Positions 45,812 through 55,123 are shown, counted from the first letter of the stretch. The stretch is 64,000 bases of DNA from Verrucomicrobiota bacterium (GCA_020630975.1 JAHDID010000003.1:138474-202473); one strand, 5' to 3'. Notes: generated by a model not told the origin, from the sequence alone. Numbers and translations: made by a program.

Positions 45812-46006
45812 TGATTTCCCACATTGTGCCGTCTCCGACGGATAGGCTCACGTTCCCGTTCCTCAATAGAGCGGGAGCTTCTCGTCTAAGCCATTTGCCT
45901 TCCAGTAAAGGCCTGACAGCTGACGACGTACTTGCTCCCTTGAACGTAACAACGGTCCGGGCCTTTAGTTGGTCGCAAAGGGGCGGACACCGCAGGAAAA
46001 GTGTCT
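45812..46006 (-). ncRNA. ssrS: Candidate 6S-like regulatory RNA
   Basis: No protein explains this conserved-looking, GC-rich segment in an AT-rich gap. On the minus strand it opens TTTTCCTGCGGTGTCCGCC, close to the 5' end common in 6S RNAs (CCTGCGGTGTTCG). It contains GTTCAAGGGAGC and closes GGAGACGG...GTGGGAAA, which can pair with the 5' end. Internal pairs are AAAGGCC/GGCCTTT and GGGAGC/GCTCCC. A -10-like TATAAA lies at 46012-46017 and a strong terminator at 45761-45806, giving about 190 nt, the usual 6S size. 6S RNA binds the housekeeping polymerase. A small competing hairpin (CCGTCGGAGACGG) lowers certainty. Confidence 0.5.
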
Positions 46007-46108
46007 AAAATTTTATAGGTTGGAAAAGATCAAATTCAGTCTCGGGGGACTTCGATGATAATACGTAAAAAGCAAAGCAAAAGTCACGCCAAAAATGTTT
46101 ATATCGGT

Positions 46109-49100
46109 TTATTTTGCGATTTTTTTATCACCGTGAGCCTCGGCATCGTTGGTGGATTTCTTGCTTTTCTTTACTTGAGCAGAGACGTAAGCCACAAGAT
46201 CGCGTAGATCATGCGATGGCAGTGCAGCGCCCAGCGGTGGCATGGCAGAGATCGGATCTGTCATGGTAGCGATGTCTTTGCGTAGCACGGTACGCTCTTT
46301 GCCATCGGGCGAGATCACTTGGACCTGTTTTTTATCCGATTTAGCCAAGCGACCGACGACAGCTTCGCCATTTTTGAGTATGACACTGGTGGTGCCATAG
46401 CCCTTGGCGATCTCGAGACCGGGATTGTAAATGGAGGTGAGCACTTGACGTGGGCTGAGGCGTGAGCCGACTGTGGTTAGATTTGGGCCCTGCATACCGC
46501 CGTCTTTGCCGATCTGGTGGCATTGGCGACAGGCGCCTTGATTGTTGTAGACCAGCTCGCCGCGCTCGACATTGCCACCGAGTTCGGACAGATCAAAGAC
46601 CGCGTGAGGATCGCTGGCGGCAAATGCCTGGGTCAGCTCCGGAGCCGTCCGCTGCGCGGCTAGGTAGCCATCGAGCTGTAGCTCGGGGCGCAGAGCATCG
46701 CGGGCGATCTGCCAGATCGCTGTCCAGCGTGCCGGGCTATGCTCGGCCATACCGGATATAGCGGCTCGTGCTACGGGTATCGGTCCGCCGCTGATCGCGG
46801 CAAAAGCACGGTCGCCTAGGCTGCCCACCATATCTGGCTGAGCGTATGCCTGGGTGAGGGCGGCTGCTTGCACAGGGGCATCGGAGTCGTCCAGTAGGCT
46901 TTGGATCACACTTTTGGCCTTGGCTGGGTTGGCTTTTACCAAGCTATTCAGAGCCGCTATGCGCACGGTAGAGTCGAGAGTGGTTTTCTGAGCTTGGGCG
47001 ATCAGTGTATCGGCATTGAGCTCCACGCCGGTGTCGCTGGCTAGCTGCATGGCTAGCGAGATCAGCTCTGGGGCATGATCACCGGCTAGGAATGCCTCTA
47101 GCTCGGAGCCCATGTTTTCGCCGAGGCTGGCTAGGCTGCGCTCTTTCTGCGGGATCGGGCGGTAGTGGCCGTGCACGGGATCAGTGACGATCTCGGTCTC
47201 CCATTTTAGCAAGCCCTGTAGGGCGGCTTTCTTCACAGTGCTGTCGATCTCGTCAGCCGCTGCCATGGTGAGAAGAGACTGGGCATTGTCGATACCGCCG
47301 AGGCGGTAATTGGCAGCCGCTACACGGCGCTGGACAGTGGCGGGAAACTCGCTGGAATGCTCGCCCATCGAAGCGAGCACGGCACCAGCTGGGCCATCCA
47401 TGGCATCGGTGTCGTAGATGGCTATGACGGCCTCGCGGCGTACTTTCAGCGATGGATCGTCGAGAAAGCTAGTCAGCTCGGGGCTGGCGTGGCGGCGGAG
47501 ATAGAGCACGGCAGTGAGCCGCTCCTCTTCGGATTTGGAGCGATTTCTCTCAGCCGCAGCGGCTACGGTGCTGATCGTATCGAGGCCGCTCAGTATCGCA
47601 TGGCGCAGCACCGGATCGATCTCTTTGCCTTTGCCATTGTCGACGGCGGCTTGGTAGAGCGCATCGATCACCTGTTGATCGCCAGGCTCGGCGATGCGGC
47701 TCAGGGCGATAGCGGCTAATGATCGGACGCGAGCGGAGTCGTCTTTCTGTAGCCGCTCGAGGACGAGCTCTGCGGCATCAGCCACGCGGCAGTCGCCGAG
47801 TACGCGCACCACATTGGCGCGGACCTCGGGGTCGGCATCGTTGAGTAGCTCTACTAGCTTGCTGGTCTGGTGGCCAGAGGTGCGCACCAGCTGGCCTAGC
47901 CCCCATACGGCGTGTAGACGTGCGGGTAGGTTGTCGGCAGTCTTGGCGATCTTGGCGAGGGTCTCGGCACCGCCTTCCTTCTCGACCAGAGCGAACTGAG
48001 CGGCTTGGCGCACGCGCTTGTCCTTGCTGTTCATCAGCAGGGTCAGCTCGGTGTTGTCACGATCGGCAAATCCTTCCTCGAAGAGAGCGGCTACTTTTTC
48101 GCCTGCTGAGCGCTGAGCGGCATCGGTGGACTCGAGCACTTGGATAGAGCCGTTGGTATTGATGCTCCAGCCACCGCCGAAATCGCAGAGGTAGATGCGG
48201 CCATCGTAGCCCAGCTCTACGTCCGAAGCGGCTACGCCGTCGATGAGAGTGGAGACTTCGCTAGGCTCATAGCCAGCGCCTTTGGGCTGATGAGCGACCA
48301 CCCAGGTACTGCTGTTGGTAGCGGCTCCCTGATAGTCGGTGACGAGAAATTTGCCGCGCAGTTCATCTGGTACCGACTCGCCAGTCACGAGTGTGATACC
48401 GCTAGGGCCCTTTGAGACATTGGCGGCTGGTGGGTAGACCCACTGTGGCTGCTCTTCGTTGAAGGGGGCGTACATCTTCTCCACCACCCACATGGCGGTA
48501 TCTGGACGAAAGTCACCCCAGTCGAGGATCTCGGCGTAGTGGTGTGGCGACTGGTGCGACATATCCCAGCCAGAGTCTGTGCCGTAGAGGGCGTAGACCA
48601 TGCGAGCTTTGTCGCCGATATCGCCGGTATTGTCGAAGGTGAATAAATTCCCCCACTCGTCGAAGACTAGCTCCTGAGGATTGCGCAGGCCACGGCAGTA
48701 GCGCTCTAGGCCGGAGCCATCGGGCTCGCAGCGGAAGATCGCGCCCTCGCCTGGTCCGGAGAGCACTTCACCGTCATCGGTGGTCACGTGGTAGCCGCGA
48801 TCGCCCACGGAGAAATACAGCATACCATCTGGCCCGCGAGTGATGCCATGCAGATCGTGTCCGATAAAGGATACTCGCACGCCGTAGCCCTCGGAGATGG
48901 CCTCGTGAGTATCGGCTACACCATCGTCGTCCTTATCCGTCATCTTCCAGACATTTGGGATACAGGTGAAGTAGACGGTATTGTCCTCGTCGGCGAGCAG
49001 GGAGAAGCCGATGCCATCCGCAGGCTTATTGAAGTGATCGGAGAAAAGGGTGCGCTGATCGGCGACCAGATTGCCATCGCTATCCTCGAGGCGGATGATG

Positions 49101-49528
49101 CGGTCTGAGATACTGTCGAACCACCCCTCTGGGTAGTTGTCTTTGTGTCTTTCATACATATCCAGACGGTCTTGCACCGTCAGCGATTGAAAGTCCTCCC
49201 GAACCATGAAGTTTGCCCCGCGTAGGTCAGGCACACCTAGCCAGAAGCGGTTTGCCTCGGACACGTAGAGGCGGCCTTTGCGATCGAAACTGAAGCTGGC
49301 CGGATTTTCGATAAAAGGGAAGCTCACCCAAGTGTGACCCTGGAGACCCTCGGTGTGTAGCTTGCCACGTAGGTCGCCGCGCTTGTTTTCCATCTTTGGC
49401 AGTTCAGCCTCTGGCACGGTAGGTAGCTGTCTCCAGCGTTTTGCCAGTTCTTCTTTGTCCAGCGACCAGGCTAGCCCCGCGCAGCCCACGCCGAGAGAGA
49501 TAGTCAGTAGGGAGATGATGTTTTTCAT
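46109..49528 (-). CDS. Exported propeller dehydrogenase / HEAT / cytochrome c fusion
   Basis: The 1139-residue protein has a signal peptide (1-22). A PVC 'membrane-bound dehydrogenase' beta-propeller follows (about 55-470: WVSFPFIENPASFSFDRKGRLYV, DEDNTVYFTCIPNVWKM, DLHGITRGPDGMLYFSVGDRG, YCRGLRNPQELVFDEWGNLFTFDN). A long run of HEAT-type helical repeats comes next (about 490-960). The C-terminal cytochrome c domain (about 985-1120) has CRQCHQIG and GPNLTTVGSRLSPRQVLTSIYNPGLEIAKGYG, then a late MPPLG methionine. It is probably a periplasmic sugar or alcohol dehydrogenase that passes electrons to the heme; the substrate is unknown. It seems monocistronic. Confidence 0.92.
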   Translation of the reverse strand: MKNIISLLTISLGVGCAGLAWSLDKEELAKRWRQLPTVPEAELPKMENKRGDLRGKLHTEGLQGHTWVSFPFIENPASFSFDRKGRLYVSEANRFWLGVPDLRGANFMVREDFQSLTVQDRLDMYERHKDNYPEGWFDSISDRIIRLEDSDGNLVADQRTLFSDHFNKPADGIGFSLLADEDNTVYFTCIPNVWKMTDKDDDGVADTHEAISEGYGVRVSFIGHDLHGITRGPDGMLYFSVGDRGYHVTTDDGEVLSGPGEGAIFRCEPDGSGLERYCRGLRNPQELVFDEWGNLFTFDNTGDIGDKARMVYALYGTDSGWDMSHQSPHHYAEILDWGDFRPDTAMWVVEKMYAPFNEEQPQWVYPPAANVSKGPSGITLVTGESVPDELRGKFLVTDYQGAATNSSTWVVAHQPKGAGYEPSEVSTLIDGVAASDVELGYDGRIYLCDFGGGWSINTNGSIQVLESTDAAQRSAGEKVAALFEEGFADRDNTELTLLMNSKDKRVRQAAQFALVEKEGGAETLAKIAKTADNLPARLHAVWGLGQLVRTSGHQTSKLVELLNDADPEVRANVVRVLGDCRVADAAELVLERLQKDDSARVRSLAAIALSRIAEPGDQQVIDALYQAAVDNGKGKEIDPVLRHAILSGLDTISTVAAAAERNRSKSEEERLTAVLYLRRHASPELTSFLDDPSLKVRREAVIAIYDTDAMDGPAGAVLASMGEHSSEFPATVQRRVAAANYRLGGIDNAQSLLTMAAADEIDSTVKKAALQGLLKWETEIVTDPVHGHYRPIPQKERSLASLGENMGSELEAFLAGDHAPELISLAMQLASDTGVELNADTLIAQAQKTTLDSTVRIAALNSLVKANPAKAKSVIQSLLDDSDAPVQAAALTQAYAQPDMVGSLGDRAFAAISGGPIPVARAAISGMAEHSPARWTAIWQIARDALRPELQLDGYLAAQRTAPELTQAFAASDPHAVFDLSELGGNVERGELVYNNQGACRQCHQIGKDGGMQGPNLTTVGSRLSPRQVLTSIYNPGLEIAKGYGTTSVILKNGEAVVGRLAKSDKKQVQVISPDGKERTVLRKDIATMTDPISAMPPLGAALPSHDLRDLVAYVSAQVKKSKKSTNDAEAHGDKKIAK

Positions 49529-49594
49529 AGCAAAAGGAAATTACGAGGGCAGCCGTTAGACGGATGATGACTCAATTGGTGCGGCCTTCTCGTT

Positions 49595-50233
49595 CTAAGA
49601 GCGTTGGGCCTCGAGGCGATACGCTCCTAGAAGTGAGCGGTACTCATGCCAAACCCACTGTGAACTGTCCAGACCCAATGCATACGGCAACTCGCCCTCA
49701 CGAAAGCCTGCTTCGATGCTGACGATCATGTCGTGGCGGGTGACGCGATTGATAAACGGGTAGATCGCCAAGCCCTGCCAGATATGGGCAGAGGAGCGAG
49801 CGGGCTCGCAGATCAGCAGCCGCTCGATAGTATCGGGGATCAGGGTGCCGATGGTGGCGAGTTGCTCATCGGTGAAGTGGTGGAGAAACAGATTGGCCAC
49901 CAGGCCGGTAGGCTGCCTATCCGCCGCTAGCTTGGGTAGCAGGGCAAAGAGATCGCCCTGCTGCCAGCCCCACTCCGCAGGCCAGTCCTCTGGACGTGGC
50001 GCGAGATCTAGCCCATCGATGTGTAGGCCAGCTCGACTGCCGACCTGAGCGGCTAGGCTGCCGTCGCCTGCACCCAGCTCCAGCCAGCGCCCCGGCGTGA
50101 TCTGGCTAGCGATCCATTGGTAGTTGCCCATTGCCATATTGATCCAGCGCAGATCGCGGCGGCTACGGATCGCTTCGGGATCGTCTGCGGGCAGTTCGTC
50201 GAGGATCTCGGGTGTCAGTTTGCGATCTTTCAT
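49595..50233 (-). CDS. Class I SAM-dependent methyltransferase
   Basis: The 212-residue protein has the SAM-binding motif GRWLELGAGDGSLAAQVG, an acidic strand end (IDGLDLAPRP), and LVANLFLHHFTDEQLATIG as motif IV. Substrate cannot be told; it resembles small Rossmann methyltransferases of unknown target found beside cofactor genes. It is divergent from folC with only 29 bp between start codons, so the two promoters must overlap or lie within the genes. Its gene ends 66 bp from the start of the dehydrogenase gene. Confidence 0.82.
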   Translation of the reverse strand: MKDRKLTPEILDELPADDPEAIRSRRDLRWINMAMGNYQWIASQITPGRWLELGAGDGSLAAQVGSRAGLHIDGLDLAPRPEDWPAEWGWQQGDLFALLPKLAADRQPTGLVANLFLHHFTDEQLATIGTLIPDTIERLLICEPARSSAHIWQGLAIYPFINRVTRHDMIVSIEAGFREGELPYALGLDSSQWVWHEYRSLLGAYRLEAQRS

Positions 50234-50262
50234 TTTTCCACCATGGTAAACTCCTACTACCC

Positions 50263-51498
50263 ATGTCCGCTACCCCGTATCAGACCTCACTCGACTGGCT
50301 CTACAGTACTCAGACCTTTGGCATAAAGCTGGGCCTGGAGAATGTGACCAAACTCATCGAAGCCCTAGGCCTGCCCGATCAGCTGGAGGGTAGACGCATT
50401 CTGCATGTGGCGGGCACCAATGGCAAGGGCTCGGTCTGCGCCTTTGCCGACCAGATCCTGCGCGATGCAGGCATCCGCACCGGCCTATTCACCAGTCCGC
50501 ATCTGATCGCCTTTCCCGAGCGCATGCGGGTGGATGGCGAGATGGTGCCCGAGGATTTTTTGGCAGAAAAGCTGAGCGATGTCAGAGCTCTGGTCGCTAA
50601 GTGGGACCCGCATCCGACCTTTTTTGAGATCACTCTCGCAGTGGCGCTGCAGTATTTCTGCGTGCAGCAGTGCGATGTGATCATCCTAGAGACCGGCATG
50701 GGCGGACGGCTCGATGCCACCAATGCGCTGAAAGCCGACGTGAGCGTGATCACCCAGATCGCGATGGATCACCAGCAGTGGCTGGGCGAGGACATTCGCG
50801 CGATCGCTGGTGAGAAAGCCGGTATCTTGAAGCGCGACGTGCCAGTGGTCGTGGCTGATGTACACCCCGATGCTCGCGACGTGATCGGCCGTCGAGCGCT
50901 GGAGCTGGGCATCCCCTATATCGAGGCGCACCCACTGCCGACCGAGTGGCCGCTAGGTTTGCCGGGTCCGCATCAGCGGGAGAATGCAGCTCTAGCCGTC
51001 GAGGCCGCTTGCCGACTAGAGGACGAGCGGCTCACGCAGGATGGTATCCGCGAGTCTCTGGAGCGTACCAGCTGGCCAGGCCGCTTTCAGCGTGTGGGCA
51101 AAGATCTGGTGCTAGACGGTGCGCACAATGCGGCAGCAGCAGAGGCACTCGCGGCTAGCTGGCGAGAGACCTTCGGTGACCTGCCTGCTACACTGATCTT
51201 TGGCATCGCTCAGGGCAAAGAAGTGGTCGAGATCCTGTCGCATCTCGGGCCGCTAGCGGCACGGGTGATACTGGTGCCGATCAAATCCGAGCGGCGGCTC
51301 TCCGCTACCGATATGAGCGCTGCTCTCACCGAGGCCGGGCATGCCGATGTGTCTGTCTACACCGCCGTGGATGTGGCTGACGCTCTCGAGCTTTCTGTGG
51401 AGTTTGGCAGCAAACGTCTAGTCGCAGGCTCCCTATTTTTAGTCGGCGAGGCTTTGGCTGAGCTTCAGGGGGGGGCGCTGGAGGTCAGCGAGCAGTGA
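50263..51498 (+). CDS. folC: Bifunctional folylpolyglutamate/dihydrofolate synthase
   Basis: The 411-residue cytoplasmic Mur-ligase-type enzyme adds glutamate to dihydropteroate and folates. The ATP site is ILHVAGTNGKGSVCAFADQIL. TGLFTSPHLIAFPERMRVDGEMV, DVIILETGMGGRLDATNAL, ITQIAMDHQQWLGEDIRAIAGEKAGIL, WPGRFQRVGKDLVLDGAHNAAAAEALAASW and the C-terminal FGIAQGKEVVEILSHL complete the family signature. ATG 50263 (MSATPYQTSLDWLYS) is preferred over the upstream ATG 50212, which overlaps the divergent methyltransferase. A copy of the 21-bp repeat follows 7 bp after its stop. Confidence 0.94.
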   Translation: MSATPYQTSLDWLYSTQTFGIKLGLENVTKLIEALGLPDQLEGRRILHVAGTNGKGSVCAFADQILRDAGIRTGLFTSPHLIAFPERMRVDGEMVPEDFLAEKLSDVRALVAKWDPHPTFFEITLAVALQYFCVQQCDVIILETGMGGRLDATNALKADVSVITQIAMDHQQWLGEDIRAIAGEKAGILKRDVPVVVADVHPDARDVIGRRALELGIPYIEAHPLPTEWPLGLPGPHQRENAALAVEAACRLEDERLTQDGIRESLERTSWPGRFQRVGKDLVLDGAHNAAAAEALAASWRETFGDLPATLIFGIAQGKEVVEILSHLGPLAARVILVPIKSERRLSATDMSAALTEAGHADVSVYTAVDVADALELSVEFGSKRLVAGSLFLVGEALAELQGGALEVSEQ

Positions 51499-51505
51499 AG
51501 TAGGT

Positions 51506-51564
51506 GATTGTACCCTATTGACTGAAAATTGTACCCTATTGAATCTTTTTTATACCCTATTTAA
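51506..51564 (-). repeat. 21-bp-periodic repeat, locus 3 (three units, inverted)
   Basis: In reverse orientation to loci 1 and 2, units start at 51506, 51527 and 51548, each 21 bp apart. The first two read ATTGTACCCTATTGA; the third, TTATACCCTATTTAA, is degenerate. They fill the folC to esterase gap, ending 1 bp before the ATG at 51566. Confidence 0.85.
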
Positions 51565-51565
51565 A

Positions 51566-53086
51566 ATGCTATCTCGATTCATCTTTTCTCTACTTCTGAT
51601 TTGGTCGACTGTCGTGCAGGCAGAGTTACGATTGTCACCTCCATTTACCGATCACATGGTCCTGCAGCGGGATATGCCGGTGTCGGTGTGGGGAGTGGCG
51701 GATGCGGGTGCCGATGTGTCAGTGATGTTTGCGGATCAGACCGTGTCGACTACGGCGGATGCCGATGGAGCGTGGCGCTGCACTTTAGCGGCTATGAAAG
51801 GAGCAGCTACTGGTGCGGATCTGATCGTGAAGGCTGGTACCGATACGGTGACGCTAAGCGATGTGGTAGTTGGCGAGGTATGGATCTGCTCTGGCCAGTC
51901 GAATATGCAATTCGGTGCATCAAGTGTAGGTGCGCTCAAAGATCTATCTGCAGATGGGCTGCGCTGCCTGGAGGTAAAGCGGACCACGGCATTCACTGAG
52001 CAAGCTGCAGTGCAGGGCGAGTGGCAAGTGGCGGGACCTAGTAGTGCGGTGGCTTTTGGGTTTGCTCATCATTTAGCAAAGTACACCGAGGGTGTACCGG
52101 TAGGTATCATTTTATCAGCATGGGGTAGCACATCGATCGAGGCCTGGATGCCTCGGGATATGACAGAGGAGCTGCCGCTTTTTGCCCAGATCATGGCGGA
52201 GTGGGATGCGGATACAGCTGCGCAGGCAAAGGTGCGTGCGGCTCTAGAAAAGGACAAATGGGAGCGAGGAGACGATGTCTTTATGCGTAGGCAGTCCAGT
52301 ATTGTATACAATGCGATGATGGCACCACTGGTGTCCTATGCGTGTCGAGGGCTGATATGGTATCAAGGCGAGCGAAATGCTAGATACATGAGCGGTATGC
52401 CGGAAACTCCGTGGTATCATCGCGTATCCAGTATCGAGGATTATGATGAGACTCTGAAGGCTTGGATCCAGCGCTACCGCAAAGGCTGGGGGAGAGATGA
52501 TATGCGATTTTATATGGTGATGCTACCGGGGTTTGGGTCCGTGCTGTCGACATCATCGGAAAAGGATCAGCTACACCCTGAGGCTCACACTTGGGCATGG
52601 ATGCGCGAGTCGCAGATGGCGGCTCTCGACTTGCCGCATACGGCGGTAGCGAATACGATCGATCTCGGGGATGTCAAAAATATCCACCCGCGGGATAAAG
52701 CTCCTATTGGTGAAAGGTTGGCGCGATTGGCAGCTAAAGATACCCTGGGCGTGAGTATCTCGGACCGAGGCCCGGTATTCGATAAAGTCGAAAAGCAGGG
52801 CGGAAAGCTAATTGTGTACTATCAGCATGCAGAGGGTCTAAAGACGATAAATGGAGAGGCGCCCCAAGGCTTCTGGGTTTATGATTCCAATGTAAAGAAA
52901 TGGTTTCCAGCTCAGGCTGAGATCGCTGGAGACACGGTGCAACTGACCTCCCCGCTCTGTCCCGATCCAGAGCACGTGAGGTATGCCTGGGCGGGTAAGC
53001 CGGAGGTCAATCTCGTCAATGGCGCTGGATTGCCTGCTTATCCGTTTCGCACGGATGACTTTGATCCATTGGCGGATGGGCGGTGA
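51566..53086 (+). CDS. Exported sialate O-acetylesterase-like protein
   Basis: The 506-residue protein has a signal peptide (MLSRFIFSLLLIWSTVVQA). SASA-family landmarks follow: LSPPFTDHMVLQRDMPVSVWGVAD, VGEVWICSGQSNMQFG (nucleophile Ser in SGQSN), GVPVGIILSAWGSTSIEAWMP, YNAMMAPLVSYACRGLIWYQGERNA and FYMVMLPGFG. The N-terminal beta domain is typical. The enzyme removes acetyl groups from sialic acids or plant/algal glycans. ATG 51566 opens the signal peptide and lies right after the third 21-bp repeat unit; an earlier in-frame ATG would translate the repeats. The next gene starts 2 bases after its stop. Confidence 0.9.
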   Translation: MLSRFIFSLLLIWSTVVQAELRLSPPFTDHMVLQRDMPVSVWGVADAGADVSVMFADQTVSTTADADGAWRCTLAAMKGAATGADLIVKAGTDTVTLSDVVVGEVWICSGQSNMQFGASSVGALKDLSADGLRCLEVKRTTAFTEQAAVQGEWQVAGPSSAVAFGFAHHLAKYTEGVPVGIILSAWGSTSIEAWMPRDMTEELPLFAQIMAEWDADTAAQAKVRAALEKDKWERGDDVFMRRQSSIVYNAMMAPLVSYACRGLIWYQGERNARYMSGMPETPWYHRVSSIEDYDETLKAWIQRYRKGWGRDDMRFYMVMLPGFGSVLSTSSEKDQLHPEAHTWAWMRESQMAALDLPHTAVANTIDLGDVKNIHPRDKAPIGERLARLAAKDTLGVSISDRGPVFDKVEKQGGKLIVYYQHAEGLKTINGEAPQGFWVYDSNVKKWFPAQAEIAGDTVQLTSPLCPDPEHVRYAWAGKPEVNLVNGAGLPAYPFRTDDFDPLADGR

Positions 53087-53087
53087 T

Positions 53088-53348
53088 ATGAGCTATTTAT
53101 CCAAGGATCAAATCGCTCAACTGAAGTACAGAACAGCTCTGCGAAAAGCGAAGCGACCGCCTTATAGTTGGTTCAAGGTTCTAGGCGTTACGCTTTTGGC
53201 GGTGTTTTTCGCGTGGTTGTTTTTGAGTCTAGGTGCCGCAGTAATCGTAGGTTTGGTCGCTTATATCCTCATCGATCGTCGTAATAGAAGACTGGTCGAA
53301 AACCAAGTCGCTGAGGTTAGGGTGCGGTTTGGCAAGTTGGAGGAGTGA
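53088..53348 (+). CDS. Small membrane protein of unknown function
   Basis: The 86-residue protein has a basic N-terminus (QLKYRTALRKAKRPPYS), two closely spaced hydrophobic segments (WFKVLGVTLLAVFFAWLFLSL and AAVIVGLVAYILI) and a charged C-terminus (DRRNRRLVENQVAEVRVRFGKLEE). It is likely a two-helix inner-membrane hairpin with both ends in the cytoplasm. The ATG comes one base after the esterase stop, so it is probably translated by coupling. No family is recognised. Confidence 0.7.
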   Translation: MSYLSKDQIAQLKYRTALRKAKRPPYSWFKVLGVTLLAVFFAWLFLSLGAAVIVGLVAYILIDRRNRRLVENQVAEVRVRFGKLEE

Positions 53349-53389
53349 TGTCGCTAGTGTTTGGTGTATCACTTCCGCTAAATCGATAG

Positions 53390-55123
53390 CTAGGCGATAG
53401 CGGCTTTCACCTCTTCTAGAGACAGGCAGTTGACCACATCGTCGGCAGTCAGCCAGCCTTTGCGGGCTTGTTTGATGCCGAACCACAGGTAGTCGAAGTG
53501 GCTGGTGCGGTGGGCGTCGGGGTTGATGGAGCATTTCACGCCTTTGTCGCGGGCCAGCTTCCACCAGCGCCAGTCCATGTCTAGGCGCCAAGGGTTGGCA
53601 TTGAGCTCGATGATGGTGCCGGTCTCGGCGCAGGCGTCGATGATCTTGGGGATATTCACGGCGTAGGCTTCGCGCTGCAGGAGTAGGCGGCCGCTGACGT
53701 GGCCGAGCATGGTGACGTGCGGATTCTCGATGGCTCTGATGATACGCTTGGTCATGGCCGACTCGGAGAGGGTCATGGCATTGTGCACGGAGGCGACGGT
53801 GTAGTCGAGCTGGGCGAGCAGCTCGTCGTCGTAGTCGAGTGAGCCATCTTTGAGGATGTCGACCTCGTTGCCGGTGAAGATGTGGAAGTCTTCGCCCTCG
53901 GCTTTGAGTTTGGCATTGAGCTCGCCGATCTCCTCGATTTGGGCGAGGAGCCGCTCTTCGCTGAGGCCGTTGGCCTGAAAGGAGCTTTTCGAGTGATCGG
54001 CGATACCGAGGTACTGCAGGCCATGGTCGATGCAGGCGCGGGCCATCTCTTCGAGCGTGTTTTTGCCATCGGAGGCGGTGGTGTGGTTGTGAAAGGTGCC
54101 TTTGAGCTGCTCGAGACGGATCAGATCTGGCAGGTCGCTGCTGGTAGCGGCCTCTACCTCGCCGGTATTCTCCCGTAGCTCGGGCTCGACGTAGGCCATA
54201 CCCATGTAGTCGTATAGCTCGGCCTCGGTCTGAAAAGTGGGCGGCGCATCTTTGCCGCTACCTTCTTTGGGCGCGAGGCGGTATTCATTGAGCGTGTAGC
54301 CCTGATCGATAGCGCGGCCGCGCATGGCCACATTGTGCTCTTTGCTACCGGTGAAGTAGGCGAGGGCGCAGGCGAATTCGTCATTCTTCACAGCGCGCAG
54401 ATCGCATTGCAGGCCATTCTCGAGGTAGACGCTGCTCTTGGTCTCGCCATGGGCGATGACTTTCTGTACCCACTCCTGACCGACGAAGTAGTCCATGATG
54501 GCTGCTGGCTGGCTGGTGGCGACGAGAAAGTCGACATCGTGCACGATTTCTTTGCCCCGGCGGTAGCTGCCAGCGGCCTCTACCTGATGACTCTCGGGGT
54601 GGGCGCGCAGGCAGTCGAGTATCATCTGCACAGGGGCGGCGACATCGCCCAGGCGAAAAAACTCAGCATTGGCCTCGCGGAACTCGATCGCCTCGATAAG
54701 TTTTTCAGCGGTCTTTTTGCCAAAGCCAGATAGCTCGGAGATCTCGCCGCTCTCGCACACAGCTTTGAGCTTGGCGATGGAGTCGACGCCGAGCATCTCG
54801 TAGACGGCTTTTACTTTCTTGGGGCCTAGGCCCTGGACTTTGAACAGCTCGAATAGGGTATCGGGGAAGTCTTTGCGCAGGTTTTCGTAAAACTCTAGCT
54901 TCCCGGTAGAGGCTAGCTCGTGCAGCTTTTGCTGGAGCGCGTCGCCAATGCCTTTGATGCCCTTTAGGTCGTCGTTTTTGGCTTTCTCAAAGATATCGCC
55001 GCTGTACTGGCGCACGGTATCGGCCCCGGTGCGGTAGGCACGGATCTTAAATGGATTCTCTCCCTTCAGCTCGAGGAGGAGGGCGATTTGCTCTAGGGTA
55101 TCGGCTAAGTCGTCGCGGGTCAT
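53390..55123 (-). CDS. polX: PolX-type DNA polymerase beta with PHP phosphoesterase domain
   Basis: The 577-residue protein has an N-terminal helix-hairpin-helix region (LKGIKGIGDALQQKLHELASTGKLEF, VQGLGPKKVKAVYEMLG, LSGFGKKTAEKLIEAIE) and a polymerase X palm. Active-site AGSYRRGKEIVHDVDFLVAT has the two aspartates; a third acidic site lies in LQCDLRAV. The C-terminal PHP domain (about 345-575) carries GTFHNHTTASDGKNTLEEMARACIDHGLQYLGIADHSKSS and HIFTGNEVDILKDGSLDYDDELL. Bacterial PolX repairs gapped DNA and the PHP part is a 3'-5' nuclease. Length fits the family; nothing is missing. Confidence 0.93.
   Translation of the reverse strand: MTRDDLADTLEQIALLLELKGENPFKIRAYRTGADTVRQYSGDIFEKAKNDDLKGIKGIGDALQQKLHELASTGKLEFYENLRKDFPDTLFELFKVQGLGPKKVKAVYEMLGVDSIAKLKAVCESGEISELSGFGKKTAEKLIEAIEFREANAEFFRLGDVAAPVQMILDCLRAHPESHQVEAAGSYRRGKEIVHDVDFLVATSQPAAIMDYFVGQEWVQKVIAHGETKSSVYLENGLQCDLRAVKNDEFACALAYFTGSKEHNVAMRGRAIDQGYTLNEYRLAPKEGSGKDAPPTFQTEAELYDYMGMAYVEPELRENTGEVEAATSSDLPDLIRLEQLKGTFHNHTTASDGKNTLEEMARACIDHGLQYLGIADHSKSSFQANGLSEERLLAQIEEIGELNAKLKAEGEDFHIFTGNEVDILKDGSLDYDDELLAQLDYTVASVHNAMTLSESAMTKRIIRAIENPHVTMLGHVSGRLLLQREAYAVNIPKIIDACAETGTIIELNANPWRLDMDWRWWKLARDKGVKCSINPDAHRTSHFDYLWFGIKQARKGWLTADDVVNCLSLEEVKAAIA

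Noticed and set aside
45736-46008. A 90-codon open frame on the plus strand
   Set aside because: It runs through the terminator hairpin and the structured RNA, and its product is low-complexity without a plausible start.
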